Part shown: positions 48,838 to 57,664 of the stretch, one piece after another
Layout: every line of letters begins with the position of its first letter
Position numbering within the stretch: the first letter of the stretch is position 1
Assembly (NCBI RefSeq): GCF_037094685.1
Contig: NZ_CP146614.1
Coordinates: 4,092,001 to 4,156,000, forward strand
Reading direction: 5' to 3'
Origin: Massilia sp. METH4
GTDB taxonomy: Bacteria; Pseudomonadota; Gammaproteobacteria; Burkholderiales; Burkholderiaceae_D
Length of the DNA stretch: 64,000 bases
Position numbers and translations under genes: made by a program
The notes under the pieces: model-generated
The model's input: only the letters and a program-made list of their open reading frames with translations
What the model was told of the DNA's origin: nothing
Database searches by the model: none

Positions 48838-49584
48838 ATGTCCAAGAACAAAATGATTTTCGGCTTCCATGCCGTCACCTCGCGCCTGCGTCACGAAGCC
48901 TCGTCGGTCGAGGAAATCTTCGTCGATGCCGCGCGCGACGATCGCCGCATGAAAGACCTGATCGCCAATGCCAAGGCGGCCGGCGTGCGCGTGATGCCGG
49001 TCGACTCGGCCCGCCTCGACAAGATCGTCGGCACCCGCCGCCACCAGGGCGTGATCGCCTTCGCGTCGCAGCTGGCATTGGCCCGCAACCTCGACGAACT
49101 GCTGGACGCCATCGAAGGCCCGCCGCTGCTGCTGGTGCTGGACGGGATTACCGATCCGCACAACCTGGGTGCCTGCCTGCGCGTGGCCGACGGTGTCGGC
49201 GCGCATGCCGTGATCGTGCCGAAGGACCGCGCGGTGGGCTTGAACGCCACCGCCGCGAAGGTGGCCAGCGGCGCCGCCGAGACCGTGCCCTACATCACCG
49301 TGACGAACCTCGCGCGCACCCTGCGCGAACTGAAGGATCGCGGCATCTGGCTGATCGGCACGTCCGACGATGGCGAGAAGGGTCTCTACGAAGCCGACTT
49401 CACCGGCCCGACCGCGCTGGTGATGGGCTCGGAAGGCGAGGGCATGCGCCGGCTGACGCGCGAGACCTGCGACGTGCTGGTCAATATCCCGATGTTTGGG
49501 TCGGTCGAGAGCCTGAATGTGTCCGTGGCATCGGGTGTGTGCCTGTACGAGGCGCGGCGGCAGAGGATCGCGAAGGAAGGCTGA
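48838..49584 (+). CDS. rlmB: 23S rRNA (guanosine-2'-O-)-methyltransferase RlmB
   Basis: This 248-residue SPOUT-fold enzyme methylates G2251 of 23S rRNA. The N-terminal substrate-binding domain (about 1–75) is followed by the knotted SPOUT domain with motif 1 ([19 protein letters not shown]), motif 2 ([13 protein letters not shown]) and motif 3 ([22 protein letters not shown]). It is in the usual place behind rnr. Confidence 0.95.
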   Translation: MSKNKMIFGFHAVTSRLRHEASSVEEIFVDAARDDRRMKDLIANAKAAGVRVMPVDSARLDKIVGTRRHQGVIAFASQLALARNLDELLDAIEGPPLLLVLDGITDPHNLGACLRVADGVGAHAVIVPKDRAVGLNATAAKVASGAAETVPYITVTNLARTLRELKDRGIWLIGTSDDGEKGLYEADFTGPTALVMGSEGEGMRRLTRETCDVLVNIPMFGSVESLNVSVASGVCLYEARRQRIAKEG

Positions 49585-49723
49585 TCCCTTCCTGTTGGGC
49601 GTTGCGACGGCCTCCTTACCCCAAGTGCAGACCCTGGGGTAAATGGCTGCCGGCCGGCCCATCCGCTGCACCTTCACCAGCGATGCGCTACCATCGAGAT
49701 ATCGCCGTCGACTCCGTACGCCC

Positions 49724-50458
49724 ATGTTCCGCAACCTGCGCCAAGACATCCGCAGCATCATCGAACGCGATCCCGCCGCCCGCAATGCCTGGGAGGTGCT
49801 GACGTGTTACCCGGGCTTGCACGCGATTATTGCGCACCGCTGGGCACACTGGTGCTGGACCCATGGCCTGAAGTGGCTGGGCAGATTCATCAGCTCGCTC
49901 GCGCGCATCGTCACGGGCATCGAAATCCATCCGGGTGCCAGGATCGGCCGCCGGGTCTTCATCGACCACGGCTTCGGCGTGGTGGTCGGTGAAACGGCCG
50001 AGATCGGCGACGATTGCACGATCTACCAGGGTGTCACGCTGGGCGGCACGTCGCTCACGCAGGGCGCGAAGCGCCATCCCACGCTGGAGCGCGGCGTGAT
50101 CGTCGGCGCCGGCGCCAAGGTGCTGGGCGGCTTCACGGTGGGCGAGTATGCCAAGGTGGGTTCGAACGCCGTGCTGCTCAAGCCCGTGCCGCCGGGCGCT
50201 ACCGCCGTGGGCAACCCCGCCCATATCGTGCAGAAACACGATGCTCACGCGCAGCGGCTGTTCGCCGCCTACGGCGTTACGCCGAATGGCGACGATCCGA
50301 TGTCCAAGGCCTTGCATGGGCTGATCAACCACGCGGCCGCGCAGGAGCGGCAGATCGAACGCATCATCGCGCTGCTGAAGGAAAATGGTTTGCAATGCGG
50401 GGAGATCGAAGCCGTCGGCAAGGGCGACCCCGCGCACTTGAACAAGCTGGTCGATTGA
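49724..50458 (+). CDS. cysE: Serine O-acetyltransferase (CysE/EpsC type)
   Basis: The ATG at 49724 gives 244 residues. The N-terminal helical domain (FRNLRQDIRSIIERDPAARN) is followed by a left-handed beta-helix made of hexapeptide repeats (HPGARIGRRVFIDHG, VVVGETAEIGDDC, QGVTLGGTS). The catalytic His is in IDHGFG. It makes O-acetylserine from serine and acetyl-CoA for cysteine synthesis. It is shorter than E. coli CysE and closer to the EpsC-like or archaeal form. yceH follows 10 bases downstream. Confidence 0.92.
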   Translation: MFRNLRQDIRSIIERDPAARNAWEVLTCYPGLHAIIAHRWAHWCWTHGLKWLGRFISSLARIVTGIEIHPGARIGRRVFIDHGFGVVVGETAEIGDDCTIYQGVTLGGTSLTQGAKRHPTLERGVIVGAGAKVLGGFTVGEYAKVGSNAVLLKPVPPGATAVGNPAHIVQKHDAHAQRLFAAYGVTPNGDDPMSKALHGLINHAAAQERQIERIIALLKENGLQCGEIEAVGKGDPAHLNKLVD

Positions 50459-50468
50459 GGATAGAGAG

Positions 50469-51179
50469 ATGACAGAAGCAGGCAATACGCAGTCCGAAGG
50501 TTCCGCACCTTCCGCAACGTCCGATACGCTCGACCCGTTCGAGATCCGCGTGCTGGCCGTGCTGGCCGAGAAGGAAGCACTGACGCCGGACAACTACCCG
50601 ATGTCGCTCAATGCGCTCACCAATGGCTGCAACCAGCTGTCCAGCCGCGATCCGGTGATGCAGATCTCGGAAGACACCGTGGCCGACGTGCTGGCCCGGC
50701 TCACCGAGCGCCGCCTCGTCAACGCCGTGGCGGCCGCCGGCGCGCGCGTGACGAAATACGAGCACCGCATGCGCATCAAGTGGTCGCTCGAGCAGGACAA
50801 GCTGGCCGTGCTCGCCGTGCTGATGCTGCGCGGCCACCAGACCGCCGGCGAGATCCGCACGCGCACGGGCCGCCTGCACGAATTCAAGTCGGTGGCGGAC
50901 GTGGAGACGGCACTGCAATTCTTGATCGACAAGTACCCGCCGCTGGTGGCCAAGCTGGCGCTGGCGCCGGGCACGAAGGAACCGCGTTACGGTCAATTGC
51001 TGGGTGGCGAGATTCAGCTGGCGCGGGAAGAGGCGGGCTATGGCACGGCCGCGGTGGCGCCCGGTGGCGCCTCACGCGCCGACCGCGTGGCCCAGCTGGA
51101 GCTGGAAGTGCAGCAGCTGAGGGCGGACTATGCCGCCCTGGCCGCCCAGTTCGAGCAATTCAGGCGGCAATTCGAATAG
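50469..51179 (+). CDS. yceH: DUF480 family protein YceH
   Basis: This 236-residue soluble protein consists of two winged-helix units (LAVLAEKEALTPDNYPMSLNALTNGCNQ near residue 30; LAVLMLRGHQTAGEIRTRTGRL near residue 115) and a short C-terminal coiled coil (about 200–235). This is the standard architecture of the YceH family, whose function is unknown. Its last 20 bases overlap the convergent gene at 51160. Confidence 0.92.
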   Translation: MTEAGNTQSEGSAPSATSDTLDPFEIRVLAVLAEKEALTPDNYPMSLNALTNGCNQLSSRDPVMQISEDTVADVLARLTERRLVNAVAAAGARVTKYEHRMRIKWSLEQDKLAVLAVLMLRGHQTAGEIRTRTGRLHEFKSVADVETALQFLIDKYPPLVAKLALAPGTKEPRYGQLLGGEIQLAREEAGYGTAAVAPGGASRADRVAQLELEVQQLRADYAALAAQFEQFRRQFE

Positions 51180-51669
51180 ACGGCGCCCCCGCGGCGGCAA
51201 TGCCGCGCAGTTCCTTCAGCCCGTCGGCCAGCGGAAACTCTTCGCCGGCGAGCAGCGCGGCCACGAGGCCGATCGCCAGCTTCAGCGCCGCGTTGGCCAC
51301 GGTGCCGCAGCGGAAGGGCAGGATCAGCCGGTAGCGGCCCGGCATCTTCGGTACGGGGCCGACAAAGCCCATCATCACTTCGTCGCCCGTGAGGCGGTGC
51401 AGTTCGATCGCCACGCTCTGGATCAGGCGCGCCAGTTGCAGGCCGCGGCCGGGCGCATCGACATCGTCGCCAATCACGCCGATCAGGCTGCGCCCCTGGC
51501 GCAGGCCCGGCAACACCTTCTTGAGGCGCGCTCGCAATTGCTGCATATCGCTGGCGGAGTACGGAGTGGGGTGGCCGAGATCGAGAATGCTCAGCAGGCA
51601 GGGCTCGGTGCAGTACCGGTTCGCACCGTCGAGATAACGCTGGTCGCTTATTTTCATTGTTGTTTGCAT
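51160..51669 (-). CDS. Stand-alone protein resembling the cyanophycin synthetase N-terminal domain
   Basis: The ATG at 51669 has AAGGA ten bases upstream and gives 169 residues. The order of motifs — RYLDGANRY, LLSILDLG, a Leu-rich helix (LKKVLPGL), IQSVAIELHRLTG, then GRYRLILPF and a long Ala/Leu helix — follows the N-terminal domain of CphA, but no ATP-grasp or Mur-ligase part is present. In CphA this domain helps hold the growing peptide. As a free-standing protein it might be a degraded remnant, a regulator or a scaffold. It converges with yceH with a 20-base overlap. Confidence 0.6.
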   Translation of the reverse strand: MQTTMKISDQRYLDGANRYCTEPCLLSILDLGHPTPYSASDMQQLRARLKKVLPGLRQGRSLIGVIGDDVDAPGRGLQLARLIQSVAIELHRLTGDEVMMGFVGPVPKMPGRYRLILPFRCGTVANAALKLAIGLVAALLAGEEFPLADGLKELRGIAAAGAPSIRIAA

Positions 51670-51788
51670 TTTTGGAACCATCCTTCAAAACAACAGCCAA
51701 CGCGAGACCCGTCGGGTCTGGCGCTGGCGGAATGGTTGCCATTATCTCAATCACCACCCACGCACGGCATCGGTGCGCGGCTGGCAGC

Positions 51789-51810
51789 GCTGTAAGATCA
51801 CGCTTACAGC
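51789..51810. repeat. Perfect inverted repeat between convergent-side genes
   Basis: GCTGTAAG (51789–51796) and CTTACAGC (51803–51810) are exact complements around six bases. It lies 15 bases beyond the stop of the ABC permease gene. Without a T-run it is not a typical terminator. It is too widely spaced (CTG-N14-CAG) to be a LexA box. Confidence 0.45.
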
Positions 51811-51824
51811 TGAGCTGACACCGA

Positions 51825-52808
51825 TCAACCCTCTTCGCGGTGGCGGCGCAGCCAGATTGCGCCGGCGATCATGGCGATGCCGGCCAGTGCGCCAAGGATC
51901 ATTTCCGGGGTCGCCACGCTGGCCCAGGATGAGCGCCAGATGAGATCGAAGCCGGCGGCCGGTCCTTGCGCCGCCACTTCCATTTCGCGTGCCCGCCCGG
52001 CGACTCCAGTGGCCATGAGCCAGGTGCCGGGCATGACGCCAACGAGCAACCTGCTGATGAATTTTTCGATCACCCACTGGGTATTGATGGATTGCTGCAG
52101 CCCCTTTTCGATCCATACGAGCAGGATCAGCGCGAGCAGCGGCACCCCGACGGCCCACAGGAAAACCTTGCCGCGGGCCCAGGCCGATACAAGCAGCAGC
52201 CAGCCCACTGTCGGCAGTGCCCACAGCGCATACACGGGCAGCAGCGAAAGCACCTTCAGCGGACCAAGCCAGAATTGCGGATGCGCGAGCACCTGTGGGA
52301 AGATATTGGTGCCTTTCATCGCGAGTCCCGCCATGCCGATGCCGATGATGACCCATGAGGTAACCAGTTCCACGGCAATGATGAGCAAGGGGATGCCGAT
52401 CAGCGCAAAGGCGGCCTTGGACAGCACGGTGGCCGCATCCGACACGGGCAGGGACTTCCAGAACAGGATGCTGCGGTCGCGGCGCTCGTCGTACAGGCTG
52501 CCCAGGCTGTAGAAGAAGACCATGAAGGCCATGGCCAGGTACAGGACCGAGGCGCTGACCGGCGCCATCACGGCAATGGCTTCGGCAAGCGTCTGGATCT
52601 GGCGCTCGCCCAGCTGCACGGTCGCGCCGGCAACCGACGTCGGGACGCCGTCGACCTGGATGGTCGCCTTCTGGCCGCCGATGGCAATGCCCAGCACGGC
52701 CACGATCATCAGCGCGGCGATCGCCAGCGGCACCCACGTCAGCATGCCCTTGTTTTCCCACACTTCGCGCCGGATCAGCCACGGCATCGTCTTGCGCATC
52801 GTATTCAT
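51825..52808 (-). CDS. ABC transporter permease (ABC-2 type)
   Basis: This 327-residue membrane protein has about six or seven hydrophobic segments. A large extracytoplasmic stretch lies after the first (about 45–90), as in YtrC/D-like permeases. Its start overlaps the ATPase stop by 4 bases (ATGA). With the GntR regulator and ATPase upstream it forms a YtrA-type three-gene operon. Such systems respond to cell-wall antibiotics or acetoin in Firmicutes, and the substrate here is unknown. Confidence 0.82.
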   Translation of the reverse strand: MNTMRKTMPWLIRREVWENKGMLTWVPLAIAALMIVAVLGIAIGGQKATIQVDGVPTSVAGATVQLGERQIQTLAEAIAVMAPVSASVLYLAMAFMVFFYSLGSLYDERRDRSILFWKSLPVSDAATVLSKAAFALIGIPLLIIAVELVTSWVIIGIGMAGLAMKGTNIFPQVLAHPQFWLGPLKVLSLLPVYALWALPTVGWLLLVSAWARGKVFLWAVGVPLLALILLVWIEKGLQQSINTQWVIEKFISRLLVGVMPGTWLMATGVAGRAREMEVAAQGPAAGFDLIWRSSWASVATPEMILGALAGIAMIAGAIWLRRHREEG

Positions 52809-53662
52809 TCGTAGCTCCCCTTCATGCTGGCGACGAACAGATCCGCCACGCTGGGCGTCCTCGTTTCGCCAAGGTTTTCAAGCTGCTCCTTCGACACGCC
52901 GTCGAACAGCATCACGCTCTTGCCGAACACGGTGCGCTGCGTCAGCGGCAGCAGGGCCGATGCCGCGGCGGCATGCTGCGGGTGCACCATCACCTCGGTG
53001 TAGCGCTGGCCGATCTCCTCCATCGATGCGGCCAGCGCGATGCGGCCTTCGCGGATGAACAGCACGTCCGTGAGGATGTGCTCGACCTCCTCGATCTGGT
53101 GCGTGGTGATGACGATGGTCTTGTGCTCGTCGAAGTAATCCTCCAGCAGGTTCTGGTAGAACTCCTTGCGGTACAGGATGTCCAGCCCGAGCGTGGGTTC
53201 GTCCAGCACCAGCAGCTTTGCGTCGATCGCCATCACGAGGGCCAGGTGCAATTGCACGATCATGCCCTTGGACATGGCGCGCACCCGCATGTCCGGCGCG
53301 AGCTTGGTGCCGGCAAGATAGCGCTCGGCCTTCGCCCTGTCGAAGCGCGGATGCACGCCGGCCACGAAGTCGATCGCCTCCTTGACCTTCAGCCAGCGGG
53401 GCAGGATGGCCACGTCGGCGATGAAGCACACGTCCTTCATCAGCTCGTCGCGCTGCGTGCGCGGGTCCAGGCCCAGCACCGACAGCTCGCCCTCGAACTG
53501 GCACAGGCCCAGCGCGGCCTTCAGCGTGGTGGTCTTGCCGGAGCCGTTCGGGCCGATCAGGCCCACGATGCGGCCCGGCTGCACGTCGAAGCTCACGCCG
53601 TCCAGCGCGGTGCGCTTGCCGTAGCGCTTGACGAGATTGCGCGCGGTGATCACGGCGCTCAT
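52805..53662 (-). CDS. ABC transporter ATP-binding protein
   Basis: Starting at 53662 (MSAVITARNLVKRYG) gives 285 residues. Walker A is GPNGSGKTT near residue 36, Walker B is LLVLDEPTLGLD, and the D/H-loop region is IVITTHQIEEVEHI. The signature motif is degenerate (AMSKGMIVQL in place of LSGGQ), as in several ABC-2/YtrB-type ATPases. A C-terminal extension of about 70 residues follows. Four-base overlaps at both ends show tight coupling with the regulator and the permease. Confidence 0.88.
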   Translation of the reverse strand: MSAVITARNLVKRYGKRTALDGVSFDVQPGRIVGLIGPNGSGKTTTLKAALGLCQFEGELSVLGLDPRTQRDELMKDVCFIADVAILPRWLKVKEAIDFVAGVHPRFDRAKAERYLAGTKLAPDMRVRAMSKGMIVQLHLALVMAIDAKLLVLDEPTLGLDILYRKEFYQNLLEDYFDEHKTIVITTHQIEEVEHILTDVLFIREGRIALAASMEEIGQRYTEVMVHPQHAAAASALLPLTQRTVFGKSVMLFDGVSKEQLENLGETRTPSVADLFVASMKGSYE

Positions 53663-54018
53663 CCCGCGCTCCCCGGCTGCGTGGCGCGCAGCAGCTTTTC
53701 CATATCGAGGCCGAGCCGGCGAATGCGTTCGACCATCGCCGGCCATTCTTCGCGCAGGAAGCGCTCGCGCTCCGAGGCCAGCAGTTTTTCCACGGCGCCT
53801 TCAGTCACGTACATACCCATCCCCCTTCGTTTTTCCACCAAGGTTTCATCGACCAGCTCCTGATACGCCCGCGATACGGTAATCGGGTTCAACTGGTAGT
53901 CGGCCGCCACCTGCCGCACGGAGGGCAGGGCGTCGCCGGGCTTGAGCAAGCCATCGAGCATCATGCCGATCACCCGCTCCTTCAGCTGGCGGTAGATCGG
54001 CGCATTGTCATTCCACAT
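53659..54018 (-). CDS. GntR-family regulator, YtrA subfamily
   Basis: This 119-residue protein has an N-terminal winged helix (LPSVRQVAADYQLNPITVSRAYQELV, about residues 31–56) and only a short helical C-terminus for dimerisation. That short tail defines the YtrA class. It should repress its own operon with the ABC transporter. A palindrome inside the upstream promoter (54074–54088) is the obvious operator. Confidence 0.9.
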   Translation of the reverse strand: MWNDNAPIYRQLKERVIGMMLDGLLKPGDALPSVRQVAADYQLNPITVSRAYQELVDETLVEKRRGMGMYVTEGAVEKLLASERERFLREEWPAMVERIRRLGLDMEKLLRATQPGSAG

Positions 54019-54066
54019 ACATGGTTCCTCCAGTATCGGTGAGCTATTGGACTGGTGATGTAGTGA

Positions 54067-54094
54067 ACTATAACACCGATTTTCGGTGACGCAA
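54067..54094 (-). promoter_or_regulatory. Promoter of the GntR–ABC operon with embedded operator
   Basis: Minus-strand TTGCGT (54094–54089), a 16-base spacer and TATAGT (54072–54067). The spacer is almost filled by the perfect palindrome CACCGA-AAA-TCGGTG (54088–54074). A further TCGGTG half-site lies near the start codon (54036–54041). Repressor bound here would cover both promoter elements. Confidence 0.65.
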
Positions 54095-54716
54095 GCGTTT
54101 CTTCATGTTGGACGATGCCGCCGTCGGGGCGCGAAGTTGCCGCAGCCACCTGAAGCCCGCCGAGGGCTGGACGGGCAGGGCACCCGTGCGAAAGTTGCCC
54201 CGTGTTATCGGCAGCTCGGCAACCACCTCTGGGAACCTGACAGTTGGTTGTGCTGAGAACGACTACTCGTATTATTTCCTTATTCGCGACTAATCTTTAT
54301 TCGTTGTCGCGAATCATAAGGATTCTGTATGCCTGTCATTCTCGATCATTATATTCGGCGCAAACCCGCATATTTACTTGGCCTTGAATTTCAAGAAATA
54401 CAATATAAATAGCTTACGGAGAAAAAATAACCACAGAGAAATACTTATTACTATTCGCTGAATCGAATATCTGATTGCGCACCGCAAAAAACGCGTGCTA
54501 TATTGTTTCTCCAGATGGAGCATCGTTGACATTTCCAGGTATCGATAAGGAAGTGCCGCTGCTTCGCTATTCATTGCCGGTGCAGACGCTCCTTCAGTCG
54601 GGAGAACTGCCGCCCACGATTATTACCTAATCGACGATTCTTATTACAGAACCGTGGGATGAGGGGCTGGCGCGTACGACTGATAATTGCTTTTCAACGT
54701 ACAGACGCGTGTCGCC
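54095..54716. other. A+T-rich intergenic region upstream of the SulP–CA gene
   Basis: About 620 bases without a convincing gene. The first 190 bases have normal composition; from about 54250 to 54540 the sequence is strikingly A+T-rich. A perfect 9-bp inverted repeat (ATTCGCGAC at 54282–54290, GTCGCGAAT at 54306–54314) lies inside it. A stop-bounded frame from a TTG at 54475 to 54630 (51 codons) has coding-like composition but no good start, and may be a gene remnant. Promoter and control sites for 54717 should lie here. Confidence 0.5.
54329..54412 (+). CDS. Possible 27-residue small ORF in the A+T-rich patch
   Basis: An ATG with AAGGA seven bases upstream opens a 27-codon frame (MPVILDHYIRRKPAYLLG…). 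It directly follows the 9-bp inverted repeat at 54282–54314. No family is recognisable and the A+T-rich setting makes chance likely. It is listed only because the ribosome binding site is good. Confidence 0.2.
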   Translation: MPVILDHYIRRKPAYLLGLEFQEIQYK

Positions 54717-56939
54717 ATGAATATCCATCACCTTAAACAAGATATCCCGGCAGGGATTGTAGTTTTTCTCGTTGCCCTGCCTTTATGCCTCGGCATTGCG
54801 CTGGCCTCCGGTGCGCCCCTGTTTTCCGGCATTATTTCGGGGATCATCGGAGGCATTATAGTCGGGCTCATCAGTGGCTCGCACACGAGCGTCAGCGGAC
54901 CGGCAGCCGGTCTCGCGGCGGTAGTACTGGCGTCGATCACGAAACTCGGCGCATTTGAAATCCTGCTGGCGTCGATCGTGATCGCCGGCGTGCTGCAACT
55001 GGCCATGGGTATTTTCCGGGCCGGCTTCATCGCCAATTACGTGCCCTCGAATGTGATCAAGGGCCTGCTGGCGGCGATCGGCATCCTGCTGATCCTGAAG
55101 CAGATCCCGCACGCGGTGGGCTATGACACCAACAATGCCGACGAATATTCGTTCGTGCAGGCCAACGGGGAAACCACGTTCTCGGCGCTGGCCAATGCCC
55201 TGGGCAGCATCACCCCGGGCGCGATCGTCATCGCCGCCCTGTCGATGCTGGTCTTGCTGTACTGGGACCGCACCCCATTGAAAAATGTGAAGCTGCTGCC
55301 GGCGCCGCTGTTCGTCGTGGTCCTCGGCGTATCGTTGCACCTGCTGTTCAGCCGCTTCGTACCGGGCCTGAGCCTGGCGCCGGCGCACCTGGTGGAAATT
55401 CCGCCGATCGACGCGGGCAACCTCGGTGCCTTCCTGAACTTCCCCGACCTGAACCACTTCGCCAATCCCGACGTCTGGTTTGTTGGCGCTACCATCGCCA
55501 TCGTGGCCTCGCTGGAGACGCTGCTCAACGTCGAGGCGGTCGACAAGCTCGATCCGCACAAGCGCGAAACGCCGCCGAACCGCGAACTGGTGGCGCAGGG
55601 CGTCGGCAATATCGCCGCCGGCCTGCTGGGCGGCTTGCCCGTCACTTCCGTCATCGTGCGCAGCTCCGTCAATATCCAGACCGGCAATGCCACCAAGGCG
55701 TCGGCCGTCATCCATGGCGTGCTGCTGCTGGCCGCCGTGCTCGTGCTGAGCCCGCTGCTGAACCAGATTCCGCTCGCGGCGCTGGCCGCGATCCTGATCA
55801 TGACGGGCTACAAGCTCGCCAAGGTATCGCTGTTCCGCGATATGTACGCGAAGGGCGCCTCGCAATTCGTGCCGTTCGCGATCACCGTGGTCGCGATCGT
55901 GCTGACCGACCTGCTGATGGGCGTGCTGATCGGCCTGGCCGCCAGCCTGTTCTATCTGCTGCGCAGCAACTTCCGCAACCCGTTCGCGATGGAGCAATAC
56001 CGCCTGCACATCGGTGAAGTGATCAAGATGGAATTGCCGAACCAGGTGTCGTTCCTGAACAAGGCCACGATCAAGGCGGCATTATGGGATGTGCCGGCCG
56101 GCTCGAAGGTGCTGATCGACGCCAGCAATGCCGACTACATCGACAACGACGTGCTGGAGACCATCCAGGATTACCGCGTGGTGGCAGCCGAGCGCGACGT
56201 GCAGCTGAACGTGATCGGCCTGCGCGACGAGTACAGCCTGGCCGACCCGATCCAGTTCGTGCCCGCCCTGGACAAGGATACGCAGACGCGCCTGCGCCCC
56301 GAGGAGGTGCTGCAATTGCTCAAGGACGGCAACGAGCGCTTCAAGGCCGGCCGCTGGATCAAGAAATACTACCTGCACCAGGTCGATGCGACGGCCGGCG
56401 GCCAGCACCCGATGGCCGTGGTGGTCAATTGCATCGACTCGCGTACCTCGCCCGAGATCATCTTCGATGCCGGCCTTGGCGACCTGCTGACGATCCGCAT
56501 CGCCGGCAACGTGATCAGCCAGGAGATCATCGGCAGCCTGGAAATCGCCCACAAGCTGGGCGCCAAGCTGATCGTGGTGAAAGGGCACTCGAGCTGCGGC
56601 GCGGTCGGCCTGGCGCTGAAGAACGAGCATGCGCACAGCATCGGCACCATCACCGGCAAGATCCAGACGGCCGTCTGGCAATGCCAGTGCGCCGCGCATG
56701 GCACCCAGGCGCCGGCGGGCAAGGAGTTGCTGGAGCAGGTCACGCGCCAGAACATCGAGAATTCGGTGGCCGAGATCATCAACGGCAGCGAGTACCTGCG
56801 CGGTTGCATCGAGCGGGGCGAGATGGGCCTGGTGGGCGCGTACCACGATATCGCCAGCCGCACCGTGCAGTTCGGCGACCTTGTGACGCCGGACCGCTTC
56901 GACCGCTATCGCCAGGATCGCGCCGGACTGGCGGCTTAA
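54717..56939 (+). CDS. SulP transporter – STAS – beta-carbonic anhydrase fusion
   Basis: This 740-residue protein has three parts. Residues about 8–410 form a SulP/SLC26-type anion transporter with 10–12 helices (DIPAGIVVFLVALPLCLGIALASG). Residues about 440–530 form an STAS domain (VLIDASNADYIDND). Residues about 540–740 are a beta-carbonic anhydrase with zinc ligands Cys572, His624 and Cys627 and the Asp574/Arg576 dyad (NCIDSRT, HSSCGAVG). The fusion should take up bicarbonate and interconvert it with CO2 at the membrane. The ATG at 54717 is used because it starts the family N-terminus. It converges with 56936–57664 with a 4-base overlap. Confidence 0.9.
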   Translation: MNIHHLKQDIPAGIVVFLVALPLCLGIALASGAPLFSGIISGIIGGIIVGLISGSHTSVSGPAAGLAAVVLASITKLGAFEILLASIVIAGVLQLAMGIFRAGFIANYVPSNVIKGLLAAIGILLILKQIPHAVGYDTNNADEYSFVQANGETTFSALANALGSITPGAIVIAALSMLVLLYWDRTPLKNVKLLPAPLFVVVLGVSLHLLFSRFVPGLSLAPAHLVEIPPIDAGNLGAFLNFPDLNHFANPDVWFVGATIAIVASLETLLNVEAVDKLDPHKRETPPNRELVAQGVGNIAAGLLGGLPVTSVIVRSSVNIQTGNATKASAVIHGVLLLAAVLVLSPLLNQIPLAALAAILIMTGYKLAKVSLFRDMYAKGASQFVPFAITVVAIVLTDLLMGVLIGLAASLFYLLRSNFRNPFAMEQYRLHIGEVIKMELPNQVSFLNKATIKAALWDVPAGSKVLIDASNADYIDNDVLETIQDYRVVAAERDVQLNVIGLRDEYSLADPIQFVPALDKDTQTRLRPEEVLQLLKDGNERFKAGRWIKKYYLHQVDATAGGQHPMAVVVNCIDSRTSPEIIFDAGLGDLLTIRIAGNVISQEIIGSLEIAHKLGAKLIVVKGHSSCGAVGLALKNEHAHSIGTITGKIQTAVWQCQCAAHGTQAPAGKELLEQVTRQNIENSVAEIINGSEYLRGCIERGEMGLVGAYHDIASRTVQFGDLVTPDRFDRYRQDRAGLAA

Positions 56940-57664
56940 GCCGGCGTTCCGAGCAGCTCCAGCGCGTTCGGCACGGCGGCCCCGCCCGCCGTGTTGTCGA
57001 AGATGCACCAGGAGTGCGGGTGCGCCGCCAGGCGCCTCCGCACTTCGTCTATCTGGTCAAGGCTGTAGCGCGAGTAGTAGATGCGCGGGCTGCCGTGCAG
57101 CCGTACATAGGCCGGCGCGGCGGCGGGCTCGAATTCGCCCTGGTAGCCCACCACCGGGTCGGCCAGCACGCGCGTCACGCCCGCCTCGCGCAACAGTGCG
57201 GTGGCGTCCGGAGCGAACCAGGTGGCATGCCGCGCTTCGCACGCGATCATGCAGGCGAAGCGTTCCCGCAGCGCGGCGAACAGCGCCCCGGCGGCTTCGT
57301 GATCCAGCGCCAGGCTGGGCGGCAGCTGCACCAGCACGGCGCCCAGTTTCCCTCCCAATTCTCCGGCTTCGCCCGCGAAGCGGTCCAGCGGTGCCGTCAC
57401 GTCGCGCAGGCGCGCCTCATGGGTGATCGTGCGCGGCAGCTTCACGGCGAAGCGGAAGTGCGCCGGCGTGCTGGCCGCCCAGCGCGCATAGGTCTTGGGC
57501 TGGTGCGGCCGATAGAAACTGGAATTGATCTCGACCGCGTTGAACACCGCGGCATAGCGCTCCAGCTGGCTGCCCCCGGCCGGGAAGGCGTCGACGACGT
57601 CGCGCGACAGGCTCCAGCCGGCGCAACCGATATAGGCATTTTCGTGAGTAATGACGGGCTGCAT
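56936..57664 (-). CDS. DUF72 family protein
   Basis: This 242-residue protein is a TIM-barrel-like member of the YecE/DUF72 family. The N-terminus YIGCAGWSLSRD, the NSSFYRPHQPKTYARWA block, the KLPRTITHEARL segment and the YVRLHGSPRIYYSRYS block are all characteristic. The start at 57664 precedes MQPVITHENAYIGCAGW. Biochemical function is unknown. Confidence 0.9.
   Translation of the reverse strand: MQPVITHENAYIGCAGWSLSRDVVDAFPAGGSQLERYAAVFNAVEINSSFYRPHQPKTYARWAASTPAHFRFAVKLPRTITHEARLRDVTAPLDRFAGEAGELGGKLGAVLVQLPPSLALDHEAAGALFAALRERFACMIACEARHATWFAPDATALLREAGVTRVLADPVVGYQGEFEPAAAPAYVRLHGSPRIYYSRYSLDQIDEVRRRLAAHPHSWCIFDNTAGGAAVPNALELLGTPA

Noticed and set aside
51789..51810. Possible LexA box
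   Set aside because: The arms contain CTG and CAG, but they are 14 bases apart instead of 10 and the core is not A/T-rich.
54374..54574. 66-codon minus-strand frame in the A+T-rich patch
   Set aside because: It has a hydrophobic, low-complexity translation typical of A+T-rich noise, no ribosome binding site and no family match.
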